The notes: generated by a model from the sequence alone, not told the origin. A DNA stretch of 64,000 bases from Hemileia vastatrix (GCA_030280995.1 JASXTE010000005.1:28998501-29062500); one strand, 5' to 3'. Counted from the stretch's first letter, positions 35,101-47,062 are shown. Made by a program: numbers and translations.

Positions 35101-36278
35101 CAATTGAATTCTACTATGGAAAAGATAGCCAGTTTGGGCAAATTGATGATCTTTTCAGATCAAAGGATGAGAATGATCAAATATATTTAATAGTAAGTCC
35201 TTTCAAAGAGCTCTGTCCCGAAGAAACATCAAAGGATCCCTATGAGCATTTCCCACAAGTGCATTGTCGGTTAGTAAGAGTAGCCAAAGCAACTCAAATT
35301 GTGATTAAGAAAGATGCAATAATTGGACATGCAGCTACTGTCGAGCACAAAAAAGGAATGTTTGGAATCAAAGACAAGGTTGTCACTGCCATTGGACTGC
35401 AGACAGTAGTGAGTGAAAAAATTAATCAAATTTATTTTCTGTTGACTAACATCTTTGTGTTAATTTGGGATTGGGGAAATTTGTAGGATTGGTGATATTT
35501 GTAAATGGTGAAAGAAATAATTCAATGCTCGATTAAAAAATGCAATGCATCCAACTTACCTTATCATAAATCAGTGAACAATTACTTTGGCTGCTTTTAT
35601 TGCGAGAGAACCCATGCTTTCAATAAGTCATTTTTATTTTAAATGTAAGAATGAAAGAAATAAAATCATGATAATGAGAAATATGATAAAATTTTTACTT
35701 AATGAATGATCTTCTTGCTCATTCATCTACTATAAATAGTTTGACCTTTCAACTTTAGCTGATAGCTATATATTATTCACTTTATTTTTTGACAAGAGAA
35801 CATACACGTTTACAAGACTATATACATAGTATCTTTTTTTACTTTAGCTTTGATAGGTATAAATTTTAACAACTGATTATTTTTATTTTATTTTATTTTA
35901 TTACAGTTCATTGTGGATGATAATTTTGAAGGGATGTCTGTTGACCCAACCGATTCTGATTGTTTTCTGCCTCAACATACTAATACTGGAAATACTCCTC
36001 CACTACCCTCTGCTGATCCACCTCCAGATGCATCTCAATCTGTACCACCTAATCCTAACCCACCACCTAATCCCAATCCAGGCCAAGAGTCTCATTCAGA
36101 ACCGAGAAATTTTAATCCCAATCATCCTTCTGCTTCTGAAAGTGCTGATCAGCAAGCTGATCAGCTAGGAAGAGATTGGGCTAGTGAAGTATTGAGGGAA
36201 TTTTTTGGAGACCAATCATCATATGCTCAGCCTAACCAAGGAGCAAGCACAAGTGGAGCAGGTAAGTCAAATTTGTAG
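32109..36278 (+). pseudogene. Tnp2-type (CACTA/Transposase_21) transposase, decayed
   Basis: Starts MPPFFHVCQCQDLGCVNRKY at 32109; intron about 32320-32391. Then a zinc cluster CCPKCFALY...CC (about 32677-32735); NLYVDWFRPGCNRIGG; the family hallmark VLYAIIPGPTEPTSEQLNHL (about 33218-33277); FCSFCNI; EYCSIDVMHSHMLGNLKDH (about 33649-33705); a Ser/acidic insert; HITQHYPEMIKRLGPPSGTA; and the C-terminal part VENVASILIHGKRFTSYHRH. These match basidiomycete Tnp2 proteins in order. Breaks: a frameshift near 32870, TAG at 33537, TGA near 33978, TGA near 34952. Introns at about 34727-34790 and 35413-35906; the last exon (35907-36278) is Pro-rich. This is the best candidate for the enzyme that moved the element. 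Confidence 0.85.
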
Positions 36279-36348
36279 TGTATTCTTTTATTGAAAAATA
36301 ACCAATTTAATTAACTTATTTGAATTGTTAGTGAATCCCTCAATCATT

Positions 36349-37515
36349 ATGGGTATCAGTGATTACCACAGACTCAATTCAGCAGAGTCTCATGAGCAAG
36401 AACGGGGGTTAAGGGCTGTAAGAGGCTTAGTTAGAAGGAATGATGTTCCCAGGAGCTCGGACAGTCTAAATAGAAATATTTACCACTTTCTGAAGTATTG
36501 TCTTGGGGGACCAACACAAATATCAAAATATCCTGCGAGCCCAACACCTTTGGAGATTGAAAATTGGAAAGATTGGAGCCTATTCAAACTAAAAACCATT
36601 CAAACTGTCCTAACCCAAGTCCAATCTTCTAACCGTGCCAATTCTGCAGCTGATCGACAATTTCTGATAACCAATTCAATAGCCTTCTTGCGATCCGAAA
36701 TTCGACTACCCAAATTTTTTCCAGCACCTGAGCCTCGAGGACTAAAAGGAGGAGCACCGATCCCACTTTCTGTCAAAAGAAACTTAGAGCGTGAATTGCA
36801 AGAAAAAGGTTTTCGGAAATTCGCGTTTAATTGGACTTGCCGTGATTTTTCAGAATCAACTTGGAATCAAGTCATGGGAAGCATAGTATGCGACCACTGT
36901 ACCAGATGGCTCACCACCTTGAATACAATCGATCAGTCAAAGCTTCAGTTCACTCAATGTGTTATTGAGAAATGGGTAGTTAATAAGGGGAAGGAGATGA
37001 TAAGGTTGTTTGGGCAAGAAGAGGAAAGGGTAGCAAGAGAAAAGATTGAAAAGAGGGCAAGGGCACAAGTAAAACGTTATCGGACCAAGGTAAGTTTTTT
37101 ATTTTACTTTGCTTTTTGTTATTATGAAGCTGATTTAGTTGGAATTCAGATTTCTAGTGCACGCTATAAGTTAGCAAGAGATCTCTGCAGTGATGTGCCA
37201 GGTTTTGTTGTGCTTTTTCATGATACTAGGTGCATCTCTGATATCGAGGAAGGCCCAGCACCAGCCCCAACTGCACCTATCCGAGCTATTCCTGGATGGC
37301 AAAATCCTGAACTCAATGATTTGTTTAAAAAAATGGATAAGATGACAAAGGACTTAGCCCATACACCAGCTCAAAAAAAATCAGCATTAAAAACATATTC
37401 ACGGCCATCAGAAAGGACAGTTGCACAAAATGGTATATTCAATGTTCCCAAATACCTCCCCAAGAATTGCTTTTCAGCAACATTTTTGCAAGGATTATCT
37501 GTGAATGAACGTTAG
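36349..37515 (+). CDS. Unrecognised protein family, member B (plus strand)
   Basis: Begins MGISDYHRLNSAESHEQERG; an upstream acceptor (TTGTTAG, 36330) means it may instead be the last part of the preceding transcript. Key segments: RRNDVPRSSDSLNRNIYHFL, SVKRNLERELQEKGFRKFAF, NWTCRDFSESTWNQVMG, CTRWLTTLNTID, KWVVNKGKEMIRLF, a basic helix to KRYRTK, an intron at about 37089-37157 (GTAAGTTTTT...TTCTAG), then SARYKLARDLCSDVPGF and a C-terminal RPSERTVAQNGIFNVPKYLP. It has the same layout as the gene at 29913-31033, so the element holds two diverged paralogues. The alternating aromatic and basic blocks suggest nucleic-acid binding, but this is a guess. Confidence 0.6.
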   Translation: MGISDYHRLNSAESHEQERGLRAVRGLVRRNDVPRSSDSLNRNIYHFLKYCLGGPTQISKYPASPTPLEIENWKDWSLFKLKTIQTVLTQVQSSNRANSAADRQFLITNSIAFLRSEIRLPKFFPAPEPRGLKGGAPIPLSVKRNLERELQEKGFRKFAFNWTCRDFSESTWNQVMGSIVCDHCTRWLTTLNTIDQSKLQFTQCVIEKWVVNKGKEMIRLFGQEEERVAREKIEKRARAQVKRYRTKVSFLFYFAFCYYEADLVGIQISSARYKLARDLCSDVPGFVVLFHDTRCISDIEEGPAPAPTAPIRAIPGWQNPELNDLFKKMDKMTKDLAHTPAQKKSALKTYSRPSERTVAQNGIFNVPKYLPKNCFSATFLQGLSVNER

Positions 37516-37789
37516 TCACTTGGGGTTGGAGCTGATATTGATCTGGTAAAGATTTGGGAATCAATTAATAGAGCATCAACATCATCATAACTTAGGTATA
37601 ACGGTGATCTTCTGTGTAATATAGCTATCTTATATTGAATTTTATGTATTCAGTTTTTTTTCAAAGCAGCTTGGTAAATGTTATAAAGTGAAATTGAGAG
37701 AGAGTAACATTTTATTTAAGAAAAACAAATAATGTATGAGATATAGAAATGTATTTTCAACAAATTGATGGTCCATACCTCTTTATGTC
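37516..37789. other. Short AT-rich spacer
   Basis: No gene or repeat seen between the preceding stop and the palindrome block. Confidence 0.5.
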
Positions 37790-39745
37790 ACATTTATGTA
37801 TCCATATTAATTTCAATCGAATTTAATGTTGACCAATACATAGTGAATACACGCTATGCCACTTATACTTGCCAGGAATTGCTACCATTAAATATGCCAG
37901 TATCAAAAATTAATTTCGATCGAAATTAATGAGCATGATAATCATGAATTTCTGGAGTCAACTGCTTATTTTTATGCATGGTGCCTTGCCAACATTAATT
38001 TCGATCGAAATTACTTTCGATACTGGCATATTGCATGGTGTCTATTCCTGGAAAGTGTAAGTGGCATAGTGTGTATTCATTACATATTGGTCAACATTAA
38101 TTTCAATAGAATTTAATATTGACATTTTCATATTGAACCCAAACCAGAAAACGACCCAAAAAATTCTTCATAAAACTGCTCATTAATTTCGATCGAAATT
38201 AGTGAGCACCATATACATATTGAATGGTAGTTATATCTGGTGCGTGTAAGTTGTAAAGCTTGTGTTCAATGTTTATTGGTCAACATTAATTTTGATTGAA
38301 ATTAATATTAATGTGTAAATGATATTTACATGCTCAATATGCATTGTAATGTGTTTACTTAAGAATAGAGTGCCCTACTTTTCATCTTACATAAAAATGC
38401 TTGGTGGCATGTCAAATTCAATTTTTATTAAAATTAATGTTGACATGTTACCATGCATAACAGTAAGCAACTGACTGAATAAATTGATGATAATCATGAA
38501 CCTTAATTTCGATCGAAATTAATGTTGCCAAGTGCAGATTGAAAAAAAGCTATGCCACTTACACTAGCCAGGCATATCTACTATTTATTATGTATTGGTC
38601 AACATTAATTTTTATAGAAATTAATATGGATATGTAAATTTTATATTTACCCTCAACATGTATAGTAAATTTCAATACTTAAAAATACTTGCCGTCCTTT
38701 ACATGTAATGCAAAAAAGCATTATATCATTTCAACATTAATTTTGATCAAAATTAATATTGGCATGCCATTATGCATTGAAACAACTAACTGACTGAAAA
38801 AGTTCATGATCAAAATGCTCATTAATTTTGATCAAAATTAATGTTGACCAATACATATTGAATATAAGTAATCTCCGCTTACTCAGACCAGATATAACTA
38901 CCATTCAATATTTATATGGTCAGCCTTAATTTTGATCGAAATTAATGGGAAGTTTTATGAAGAATCTTCTGGGTTGTTTTCTGGCTTGGGTTCAATATGC
39001 AAATGTCAACATTAAATTGAATCGAAATTAATGTTGACCAATACATAATGAATACACACTATGCCACTTACACTTTCCAGGCATATATACATGCAATATG
39101 CCAGTATCAAAAGTAATTTTGATTGAAATTAATGTTGGCAAGGCACCATGCATAAAAATAAGCAGTTGACTCCAGAAATTCATGATTATCATGCTCATTA
39201 ATTTCGATCGAAATTAATTTTTGATACTGGCATATTTAATGGTAGCTATGCCTGGCAAGTGTAAGTGGCATAGCATGTATTCATTATGTATTAGTCAACA
39301 TTAATTTCGATCGAAATTAATATGGACATGGACTATGCATAAAATTCCTATAAGTATAGGTAAGCTAAGCAGTTAGATAAACTGGTTTGATCAAGTACAC
39401 CATATAAAAATTGATGTTTTAATGCCTTGGTTAATTTTGATCAAAATTAATTTTAAGCCGTGCATGTTGAATTTTATCTATGTCTGTGTAGTCCATGTGA
39501 AATGGCTTGTATTCAATATGCAGGGGTCTATATTAATTTTGATCGAAATTATGAGGTTCATTGCCTCATAAATTTGATGGTTTCAGTCAGTGTTTCATGC
39601 ATGGTGCCATATGATACTTGTTGATTCCTATCAAAATTAATTTCAACACCAATATATTGAATACAAACCATGGCACTTACAGTACTTGGTCATAGCTAAA
39701 ATTCAATATGCTAGTCTCAAAATTAATTTCGATAGAAATTAATCA
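37790..39745. repeat. Palindrome satellite arranged as a large inverted repeat
   Basis: About twenty copies of a GATC-centred palindrome, in best form TTAATTTCGATCGAAATTAA, occur roughly every 100 bp (for example 37911, 37995, 38184, 38503, 39198, 39300). Spacer sequences are themselves repeated, some inverted: 37890-38030 is nearly the reverse complement of 39100-39235, and 38100-38190 of 38930-39020, giving an axis near 38561. Some spacers, such as 38320-38400 and 38640-38720, are direct repeats. No coding potential. Confidence 0.9.
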
Positions 39746-39781
39746 GGATCCATGAAGTTTATCAATAGTGTATGAGTTAAG

Positions 39782-41318
39782 TTTCAAGTCATATGTTTCA
39801 TCATTTTCTTGCACCCATATCTAGGTTATCTCAACAATTTTTTTCAAGTTTTATTATATTAATCAAAACTGTGGTAAGTTGTGAAAAATTAGCTAATCCA
39901 AATCTCAAATTGAATATTAATATTTTAATAATTTTGAATGTTGCTTAAGGTATTTCATTGGGTGATTCATAGTAATATTTTATCAACTAAGTAGTCCTAT
40001 AACTTTTGAAAAGTAACAATATTGATATAGTTAGGGACAACAATGCAATATCTTGTGCAGACTAAGATATATTGCAAAATAAAACTATTCAATTTTTTTT
40101 CCCTTAGTTGTATCCAAGTTTATCAAAGGTTTGGTCACGGTGCCCACACCCTAGCCTGACACTCCTCCTGTCACTTAAAAAACAAATTCTTATCTTAAAT
40201 TCTAATGTTACCAATTTTATATTTATAATTCATTTCTTGTTTGATGAGGCATATCAGTATATATGTGAATCTTGCATTGTCATCTGAAAGTAAATTTAAC
40301 AAATATTCATAAAGGATTATCCTTTTTTTTCATATAATACACTAATTAAGTGTATCTCCATTATTTAGGAGTAAATTCTAATTTAAAAAATTTTGTATTT
40401 ACCCGTGGCAATTTGCATATGGGATATACATTTGTTATTATTTGTTTTTCACACTAAAAGTCCCCAAAGAATTACTAGTGTTTTCTGTTAGCTACATCAA
40501 ATTTCGCTTCAATATAAAAAGATTGTGATTTAGCATGTTACTCAGTTTACCCCACTATGAATAATACATGTTAAAAAAAGCTCAAATAATATAAAATCCC
40601 CCTCTTTATGTTTTCTGTTTCCTTCATCCTCACTTTAATTTTAATCTTATTCAATTTTTTATCCTATTATATTATCAACTTCAATTTTCTAGAATAGAGT
40701 TTCTTATAATTATTCATCATATTACATCATAATTTTTTGATATCAAATACTTTTTTTAATATTCATTAATCAATGTCTAGTATACAAAATCCTACACCTC
40801 CACTTTGTATGTATATCATGTTCCTCTCTCTTAATTTATATATTTCACTTATGTTCTATATCTTTTTTTTAAAAAAAATTGATTTTCCAGCACCCGAATG
40901 TGTTTCATCCCACTCTCTGATTGATACTCGCTTTGAAGCTTTTGAGCTTGCACCATGTCTGCCACATGGCATGGCACCTAACCCTCCTACACTTAGCAAT
41001 GAGAGGCAGGAAATAACGAGAGTTCAGTATCGCAACTTACTTGAATTGGCTAGAGATAAAACAGAAGAGCTTGTCAAGATCCTTAACAATAATCCTTCTC
41101 CTTCATATTTATCTAACCCTTGTAATGACTTACTCCAATATGTGAAAAGCCTTGAAAAATGTATGTTCATCACCTTTTTTGTCTCCTTTTAAATTAGTAG
41201 ATAAGATTATTAATATTTTTTTTTCTTCATATATATTTGTAGCTTATGAGGAGGGTATGATTCCTCCTGATGAAATCATTGTCATTAGGGATGATGATGA
41301 GACAGATGAACCATCAGA
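39782..41318 (+). repeat. 1537-bp tandem duplication, unit 1
   Basis: Identical by eye to 41319-42855. The junction shares TTT (39782-39784, 41319-41321, 42856-42858). It contains about 990 bp of upstream DNA plus the first exons of the gene that is completed only after unit 2. Confidence 0.95.
40773..41318 (+). pseudogene. Duplicated 5' exons of the unknown multi-exon gene
   Basis: Same exons as 42310-42855: MSSIQNPTPPL, intron 40807-40890 (GTATGT...TTTTCCAG), the exon ending YVKSLEK, intron 41160-41242, and the acidic exon YEEGMIPPDEIIVIRDDDE. Cut off at the duplication junction (41318), so it has no 3' part. It retains its own copy of the promoter region. Confidence 0.85.
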
Positions 41319-42855
41319 TTTCAAGTCATATGTTTCATCATTTTCTTGCACCCATATCTAGGTTATCTCAACAATTTTTTTCAAGTTTTATTATATTAAT
41401 CAAAACTGTGGTAAGTTGTGAAAAATTAGCTAATCCAAATCTCAAATTGAATATTAATATTTTAATAATTTTGAATGTTGCTTAAGGTATTTCATTGGGT
41501 GATTCATAGTAATATTTTATCAACTAAGTAGTCCTATAACTTTTGAAAAGTAACAATATTGATATAGTTAGGGACAACAATGCAATATCTTGTGCAGACT
41601 AAGATATATTGCAAAATAAAACTATTCAATTTTTTTTCCCTTAGTTGTATCCAAGTTTATCAAAGGTTTGGTCACGGTGCCCACACCCTAGCCTGACACT
41701 CCTCCTGTCACTTAAAAAACAAATTCTTATCTTAAATTCTAATGTTACCAATTTTATATTTATAATTCATTTCTTGTTTGATGAGGCATATCAGTATATA
41801 TGTGAATCTTGCATTGTCATCTGAAAGTAAATTTAACAAATATTCATAAAGGATTATCCTTTTTTTTCATATAATACACTAATTAAGTGTATCTCCATTA
41901 TTTAGGAGTAAATTCTAATTTAAAAAATTTTGTATTTACCCGTGGCAATTTGCATATGGGATATACATTTGTTATTATTTGTTTTTCACACTAAAAGTCC
42001 CCAAAGAATTACTAGTGTTTTCTGTTAGCTACATCAAATTTCGCTTCAATATAAAAAGATTGTGATTTAGCATGTTACTCAGTTTACCCCACTATGAATA
42101 ATACATGTTAAAAAAAGCTCAAATAATATAAAATCCCCCTCTTTATGTTTTCTGTTTCCTTCATCCTCACTTTAATTTTAATCTTATTCAATTTTTTATC
42201 CTATTATATTATCAACTTCAATTTTCTAGAATAGAGTTTCTTATAATTATTCATCATATTACATCATAATTTTTTGATATCAAATACTTTTTTTAATATT
42301 CATTAATCAATGTCTAGTATACAAAATCCTACACCTCCACTTTGTATGTATATCATGTTCCTCTCTCTTAATTTATATATTTCACTTATGTTCTATATCT
42401 TTTTTTTAAAAAAAATTGATTTTCCAGCACCCGAATGTGTTTCATCCCACTCTCTGATTGATACTCGCTTTGAAGCTTTTGAGCTTGCACCATGTCTGCC
42501 ACATGGCATGGCACCTAACCCTCCTACACTTAGCAATGAGAGGCAGGAAATAACGAGAGTTCAGTATCGCAACTTACTTGAATTGGCTAGAGATAAAACA
42601 GAAGAGCTTGTCAAGATCCTTAACAATAATCCTTCTCCTTCATATTTATCTAACCCTTGTAATGACTTACTCCAATATGTGAAAAGCCTTGAAAAATGTA
42701 TGTTCATCACCTTTTTTGTCTCCTTTTAAATTAGTAGATAAGATTATTAATATTTTTTTTTCTTCATATATATTTGTAGCTTATGAGGAGGGTATGATTC
42801 CTCCTGATGAAATCATTGTCATTAGGGATGATGATGAGACAGATGAACCATCAGA
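41319..42855 (+). repeat. 1537-bp tandem duplication, unit 2
   Basis: Second copy in direct orientation, with no difference noticed. It ends inside the third exon, from which the gene continues uniquely. Confidence 0.95.
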
Positions 42856-44737
42856 TTTAACTCATGCTTCAACTTCTAAGGAAAATCTTGAAACACCTGT
42901 TATCCGCTCCAAGAAAAAGAGATTATCCCAAGGCTCCTCTTTTGTTTGACGTATTAAACCGGCTTCTGCTAATGAATTTTCTGATGTATCAAATAATAAA
43001 TCTCAAAAAAAAAGCAAAGGTTTTGATAATGAGTATATTCTTGTTTCCTTTTTTTTTATTGTTATTCTTTTATCTTTAAAATTCTATCATATATCTCTTT
43101 TATTGCTTACATATTTTACTTCTTATCTTTCTTTTGATATTTTTTACCAGAAACTCACCTGCTGTAGATTATTCCATCCATAAACGCCCTCTCCCTGATG
43201 AAGATGATGAAAAGAGCAATGAAAATAGCGATGATCAACTGTCAGAAAATGAAGCTATGCTTGTTCATCAAAAAAAGCAAAGTTTAAAATCTTCTTCAAG
43301 ACATGTTGATATGTTTCATAAAGATGATGATTCAAACAGCTCATCACCAAATTCCTTCATTTCTAAGAAGCAATACCCATCACCTCCTAAATTACCTACT
43401 TTGACCACTTTGAAAGCTTCTCTACCAATGAAATCAACTCCAATCAAGATATCAAAAAAACCTCTAACTTATTCACCCTCAGTTCTAAAAGAATCTGATT
43501 TTCAGGAGGAATTCTGTAAAATTCATAATTTTTATAAAGGTAGAATCAGCACGGAAAAGGTCCTCAGGTTGTGGTTGGAAATTGTTACTCTCCTCAAATT
43601 ACGCTCTTCTACTTCTTCCCAAGAACCCATGTTAAATATTCCAATGTTTACTTTTCATTGGGAAAAATCTGGTGGGGAAGATTGGCTTTCAAAACTTACT
43701 GAGTTATGTAAGTTACCATAATTTTTAGTCTTGACTTTGTTCTTTTACTTATTTTTTTTTCCTTTGGTAGCAAATATTTTTTTAGAGATTGATAGCTCAC
43801 AGCTATGGGTACTCGATAATATTGATTTCAAAAAAATGGAAGATTTATGTGATCCTGATGGTCTAAATACTGAAATTCTTTCCTCAACAAAGAAAACGGG
43901 TCACCCTGAATCCAATCTTATCCAAATGCTCATGAGATTAATGATCCCAAGTGACCACTTCCGTTCTTCATGGGTATCTCTTATATCATCTTCACTTTAT
44001 CTGACCGCACATGAATTCAGCCAGCTTCCATCACATAAAACATTAACTCAGATTGTCCAATTTAACGTGGTCTTCAGCTTCTAGCTCACCTTTCAAATCT
44101 GAAGAGTCCAATTCCTGATGGCTTAGAAGTTGGTCCCACTGCACTTCAAACCCGTGATATATCAATGTCAACTCTTCTTCAAATCAGCAATATTATCATT
44201 GATATAATTATGTCAATTATCATTCTTAAATCAAAATATTGTGCTGCAACAATATCAAGTGGCAAGACTAGTGAAGCTCAACAATCAAGTGAGAAAAACG
44301 AAAATACTGAACTGACTATAATGAGAGAGAAACAAAAGGCTGCACTAAACAAAATAAATTCTGAAAACTCCCACCACCGATATCAATCTTTCACATTCTA
44401 TATAATCGATGGTGTCCGTGGTTTATTTCTGAGCTCTCAAGATCATAGATTGGCTTCAGCAGCTGATTTCTTGGAGGTAATATCAGAAGTTAATTTTCTT
44501 AATTTACATGAAAAAAAAAATCATTTGATGGAAGAAATAATTTGGAAAAATTTAAATAACTATATTTTAACATTAATAAAACCTTTTATAGGCAAGTGTG
44601 ATCCATTTCCTTTAAAATTTGATACCCCAAGTCCTCCGGGAATTGCTAGGGCTATTTCTGCAGATTTTCTTAATCACTGGAGCTCCATTCAGCCAGTATC
44701 ACCTTTTTTTGCTAAACATAGCCTTTCAATAAATTAA
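42310..44737 (+). pseudogene. Multi-exon gene of unknown function, damaged
   Basis: Exon chain: MSSIQNPTPPL; PECVSSHSLIDTRFEAFELA...YVKSLEK; YEEGMIPPDEIIVIRDDDE...SSFV with an in-frame TGA at about 42946 followed by RIKPASANEF; then NSPAVDYSIHKRPLP... (acceptor at about 43151) with Ser/Lys-rich sequence and FHWEKSGGEDWLSKLTEL; intron 43708-43770; ANIFLEIDSSQLWVLDNIDF...; a frame change near 44075; LQLLAHLSNLKSPIPDG...; intron about 44477-44592; a last exon ending FFAKHSLSIN at 44737. Predicted product about 800 aa with a disordered, charged middle. No domain was recognised. One stop and one frameshift suggest a young pseudogene. It converges on the Tet-like gene. Confidence 0.65.
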
Positions 44738-45536
44738 TATTCCAACATGTAAATAGATAAAGTTCTGTCTATATGATATATCTTGTATAATTCAAGTTAT
44801 TTTCCTTCAAATACGTCAAAAATGTGACCATCTTTGAAATTTATTAAGTAACCTTTGACATGATTTTCTAAATTAATTATTAAAAAAAATTATTGTAAGT
44901 CCAGCAATAACAAAGATTTTAAAATCTACTTATATGATTTCAAATACTTGTATTAAATTCTTAAATATTTTATTGTTTAAATAAAAATATGATAACTGCT
45001 CTAGTTTTGTTACTTTACCTTTAATATTATATAATCTATTAATTATTACAAATATTTTCGTTGATTGTAACATTTTTAATCAGAAGTAGAACAATTTAAA
45101 TAATTAAATGAGTACATTATTAAAAAAATACAATTTAATCTATTATTGATTCAAAATTCTTTCTTCAACTCTTTATTATTAACTTTTTTATTAATAAGCC
45201 TGTTTGACCTAAAATACTATACAGTTAATTTGGTAGCATTAAAAGCACATTTTTATGGCTAATATATTTCAAATTCTTTATTATAGTTTTTTTTATTTTA
45301 GAACCTTTGCTACCAATTTAATAAAAATGACATTTAAAGATTTCACAAATTATATATTTCCTCAAAAGTAAATCAAATTTTCTTATAATATTATGAAAAA
45401 AAATTATTTTATTTCACAAATAAAAAAAATAGATAATACTATAATTATCAAAACTGAAAATGTTACAGCTACTCCCAGTATTTATCATGTTTAAATTTGC
45501 ATTAAGTTGTGTATATAAAATATAAATTTTTAATAT
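44738..45536. other. AT-rich convergent intergenic region
   Basis: Lies between two convergent gene ends. No gene or repeat recognised; probably holds both 3' ends. Confidence 0.5.
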
Positions 45537-46735
45537 TTATATATCTAGATTTTTTAGATTTGTCTTAACATTAGATAAATAATACTTTGCTGATTCTATT
45601 TCTTCCTCTATTAAGTCATCTCTTTTCAAAAAAACTCTCAAAGCACTAATCAAATATTCTAACCTAAATTTTTCTTTTTTAATTTCTAAGTATTCTGAAA
45701 TATCAATATCAAAAACATTAAGCTTTTCTATAGCATGAAAAATTCTAGTGCTGATTTGAATAGAAGAACCTATCCTAGTGAAGCCAGGAATTTCATGACA
45801 TCTTGAGGTAAAATGCCTTAGTTGATTGGCAGGCCATAATGTCACTGTTATTCCATTTGTTACTTCAAAGTTGATTTTACTTTGAATTTTGGGAAACATA
45901 AGTTCTCCACCTATTTGTCGTGGTTGGGTCTTATCATACTTCATATGAATGGTGTTTTTTTCTGTATCTTTAGGAAAAAATATTCCTAAAGTATACTCAC
46001 TTGCATCCTTATCGAGATGAACCTCATTAGAGAACCTATTACCATTCCCTCCAGATGTCCAAGTTAAATTACTAGCAAACGGTACACCCTCTTCTTCACT
46101 AGAAACTTTTGAAAATCCAGGAATACCAAGTTTTGCGCAAAGATTAGTTGCCTCATTGTACTTTACATATGATATTTTTTTAAAAAAATATTCAAAGTAC
46201 ATTGCAATCCTCTTCATTTGTTTTTTATATTCATCCGTTTTTACAATATCATCAGTGTATTCATCTGCAAGGAAAAGCATTCAAAAATTCAGTATTTAAA
46301 TTAAAAAAAGTGATACTTACGAATATGTAAAGATTTCTTTCTATCTAAAATAAAGCCACCACCAAACATTTTTCCAAAACCACCAGCTCTTCGATGATAA
46401 CCATTATTTTTAATTTCATGTTCGCAGTAAGAAAGATCCTTAATGCATTGCACCGTAGCTTCTAACATATCTAGTTCTTTGAGCTCATGAATTTCAAAAG
46501 TCTGCACAAGAACATTAGGTATTAATACACCTTTTGGTTTATAAATACTACATCCAGGAAAAAAATTGTAATAATTATTGAAATCTGTCATATTATTTGC
46601 ATAAGATCGTGCATAGAAATGTGGCTTCTTCCCGTTTGTATCCATTCCAAGAGCGTTTACAAGTTTCATTCCAGTAGCAATGTCTTTCACCCACCTATTG
46701 TTAGAGTTCTTCCCTGGCCGTTTTTTTTTTCAAAT
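45537..46735 (-). CDS. Tet-like 2OG-Fe(II) dioxygenase (Tet/JBP group)
   Basis: Two exons joined across a 56-nt intron (46265-46320, GTAAGT...CTTTTCCTTGCAG). Exon 1 includes WVKDIATGMKLVNALGMD, FNNYYNFFPGCSIYKPKGVL and AGGFGKMFGGGFILDRKKSL. Exon 2 carries the dioxygenase core: NLTWTSGGNGNRFSNEVHLD with the metal-binding HxD (H codon near 46019), GGELMFPKI, LWPANQLRHFTSR with the second His (near 45815), and a downstream Arg in FTRIGSSIQ for 2-oxoglutarate. No stop interrupts it from 46690 to 45537. The likely start, MSNNLKKK..., is one base out of frame because of a run of ten A (46721-46730); otherwise Met at 46690. Proteins of this group oxidise 5-methylcytosine or thymine in DNA. In basidiomycetes Tet/JBP genes are known to be spread by transposons. 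It is the best-preserved gene in the element. Confidence 0.85.
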
Positions 46736-46967
46736 TGTTACTCATTGATGGTTCAATCCTAAGAGAATTCAATTTTGATTTAAAATAGAAAAAAATCAAA
46801 AATTAGAAAATAGTAACATAATTTCAATTATCAGTCAATAATACCTTTAACTTTATCATATCTTCAATATTGGAAATACAAAAGTTAGCATATCTACATA
46901 TTAGTAAATTTATATACTTTTTCTTTATTTCAAATATTAAGAAAGCGTTTCAAAGGTATACTTTATT

Positions 46968-47062
46968 AAATTATACATATAAAGAGTATAGCTTTATCCT
47001 GTATGCATTCAGCAAGTACGAGATTTGGCTCTACACTTAATATTAATAATATAATGAAAGTA
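46968..47062. repeat. Constant-head hairpin 1
   Basis: The conserved segment at 46995-47023 (TATCCTGTATGC, A in place of T, then TTCAGCAAGTACGAGA) is flanked by imperfect inverted arms (ATATAAAGAGTATAGC and GGCTCTACACTTAATAT). Confidence 0.65.
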
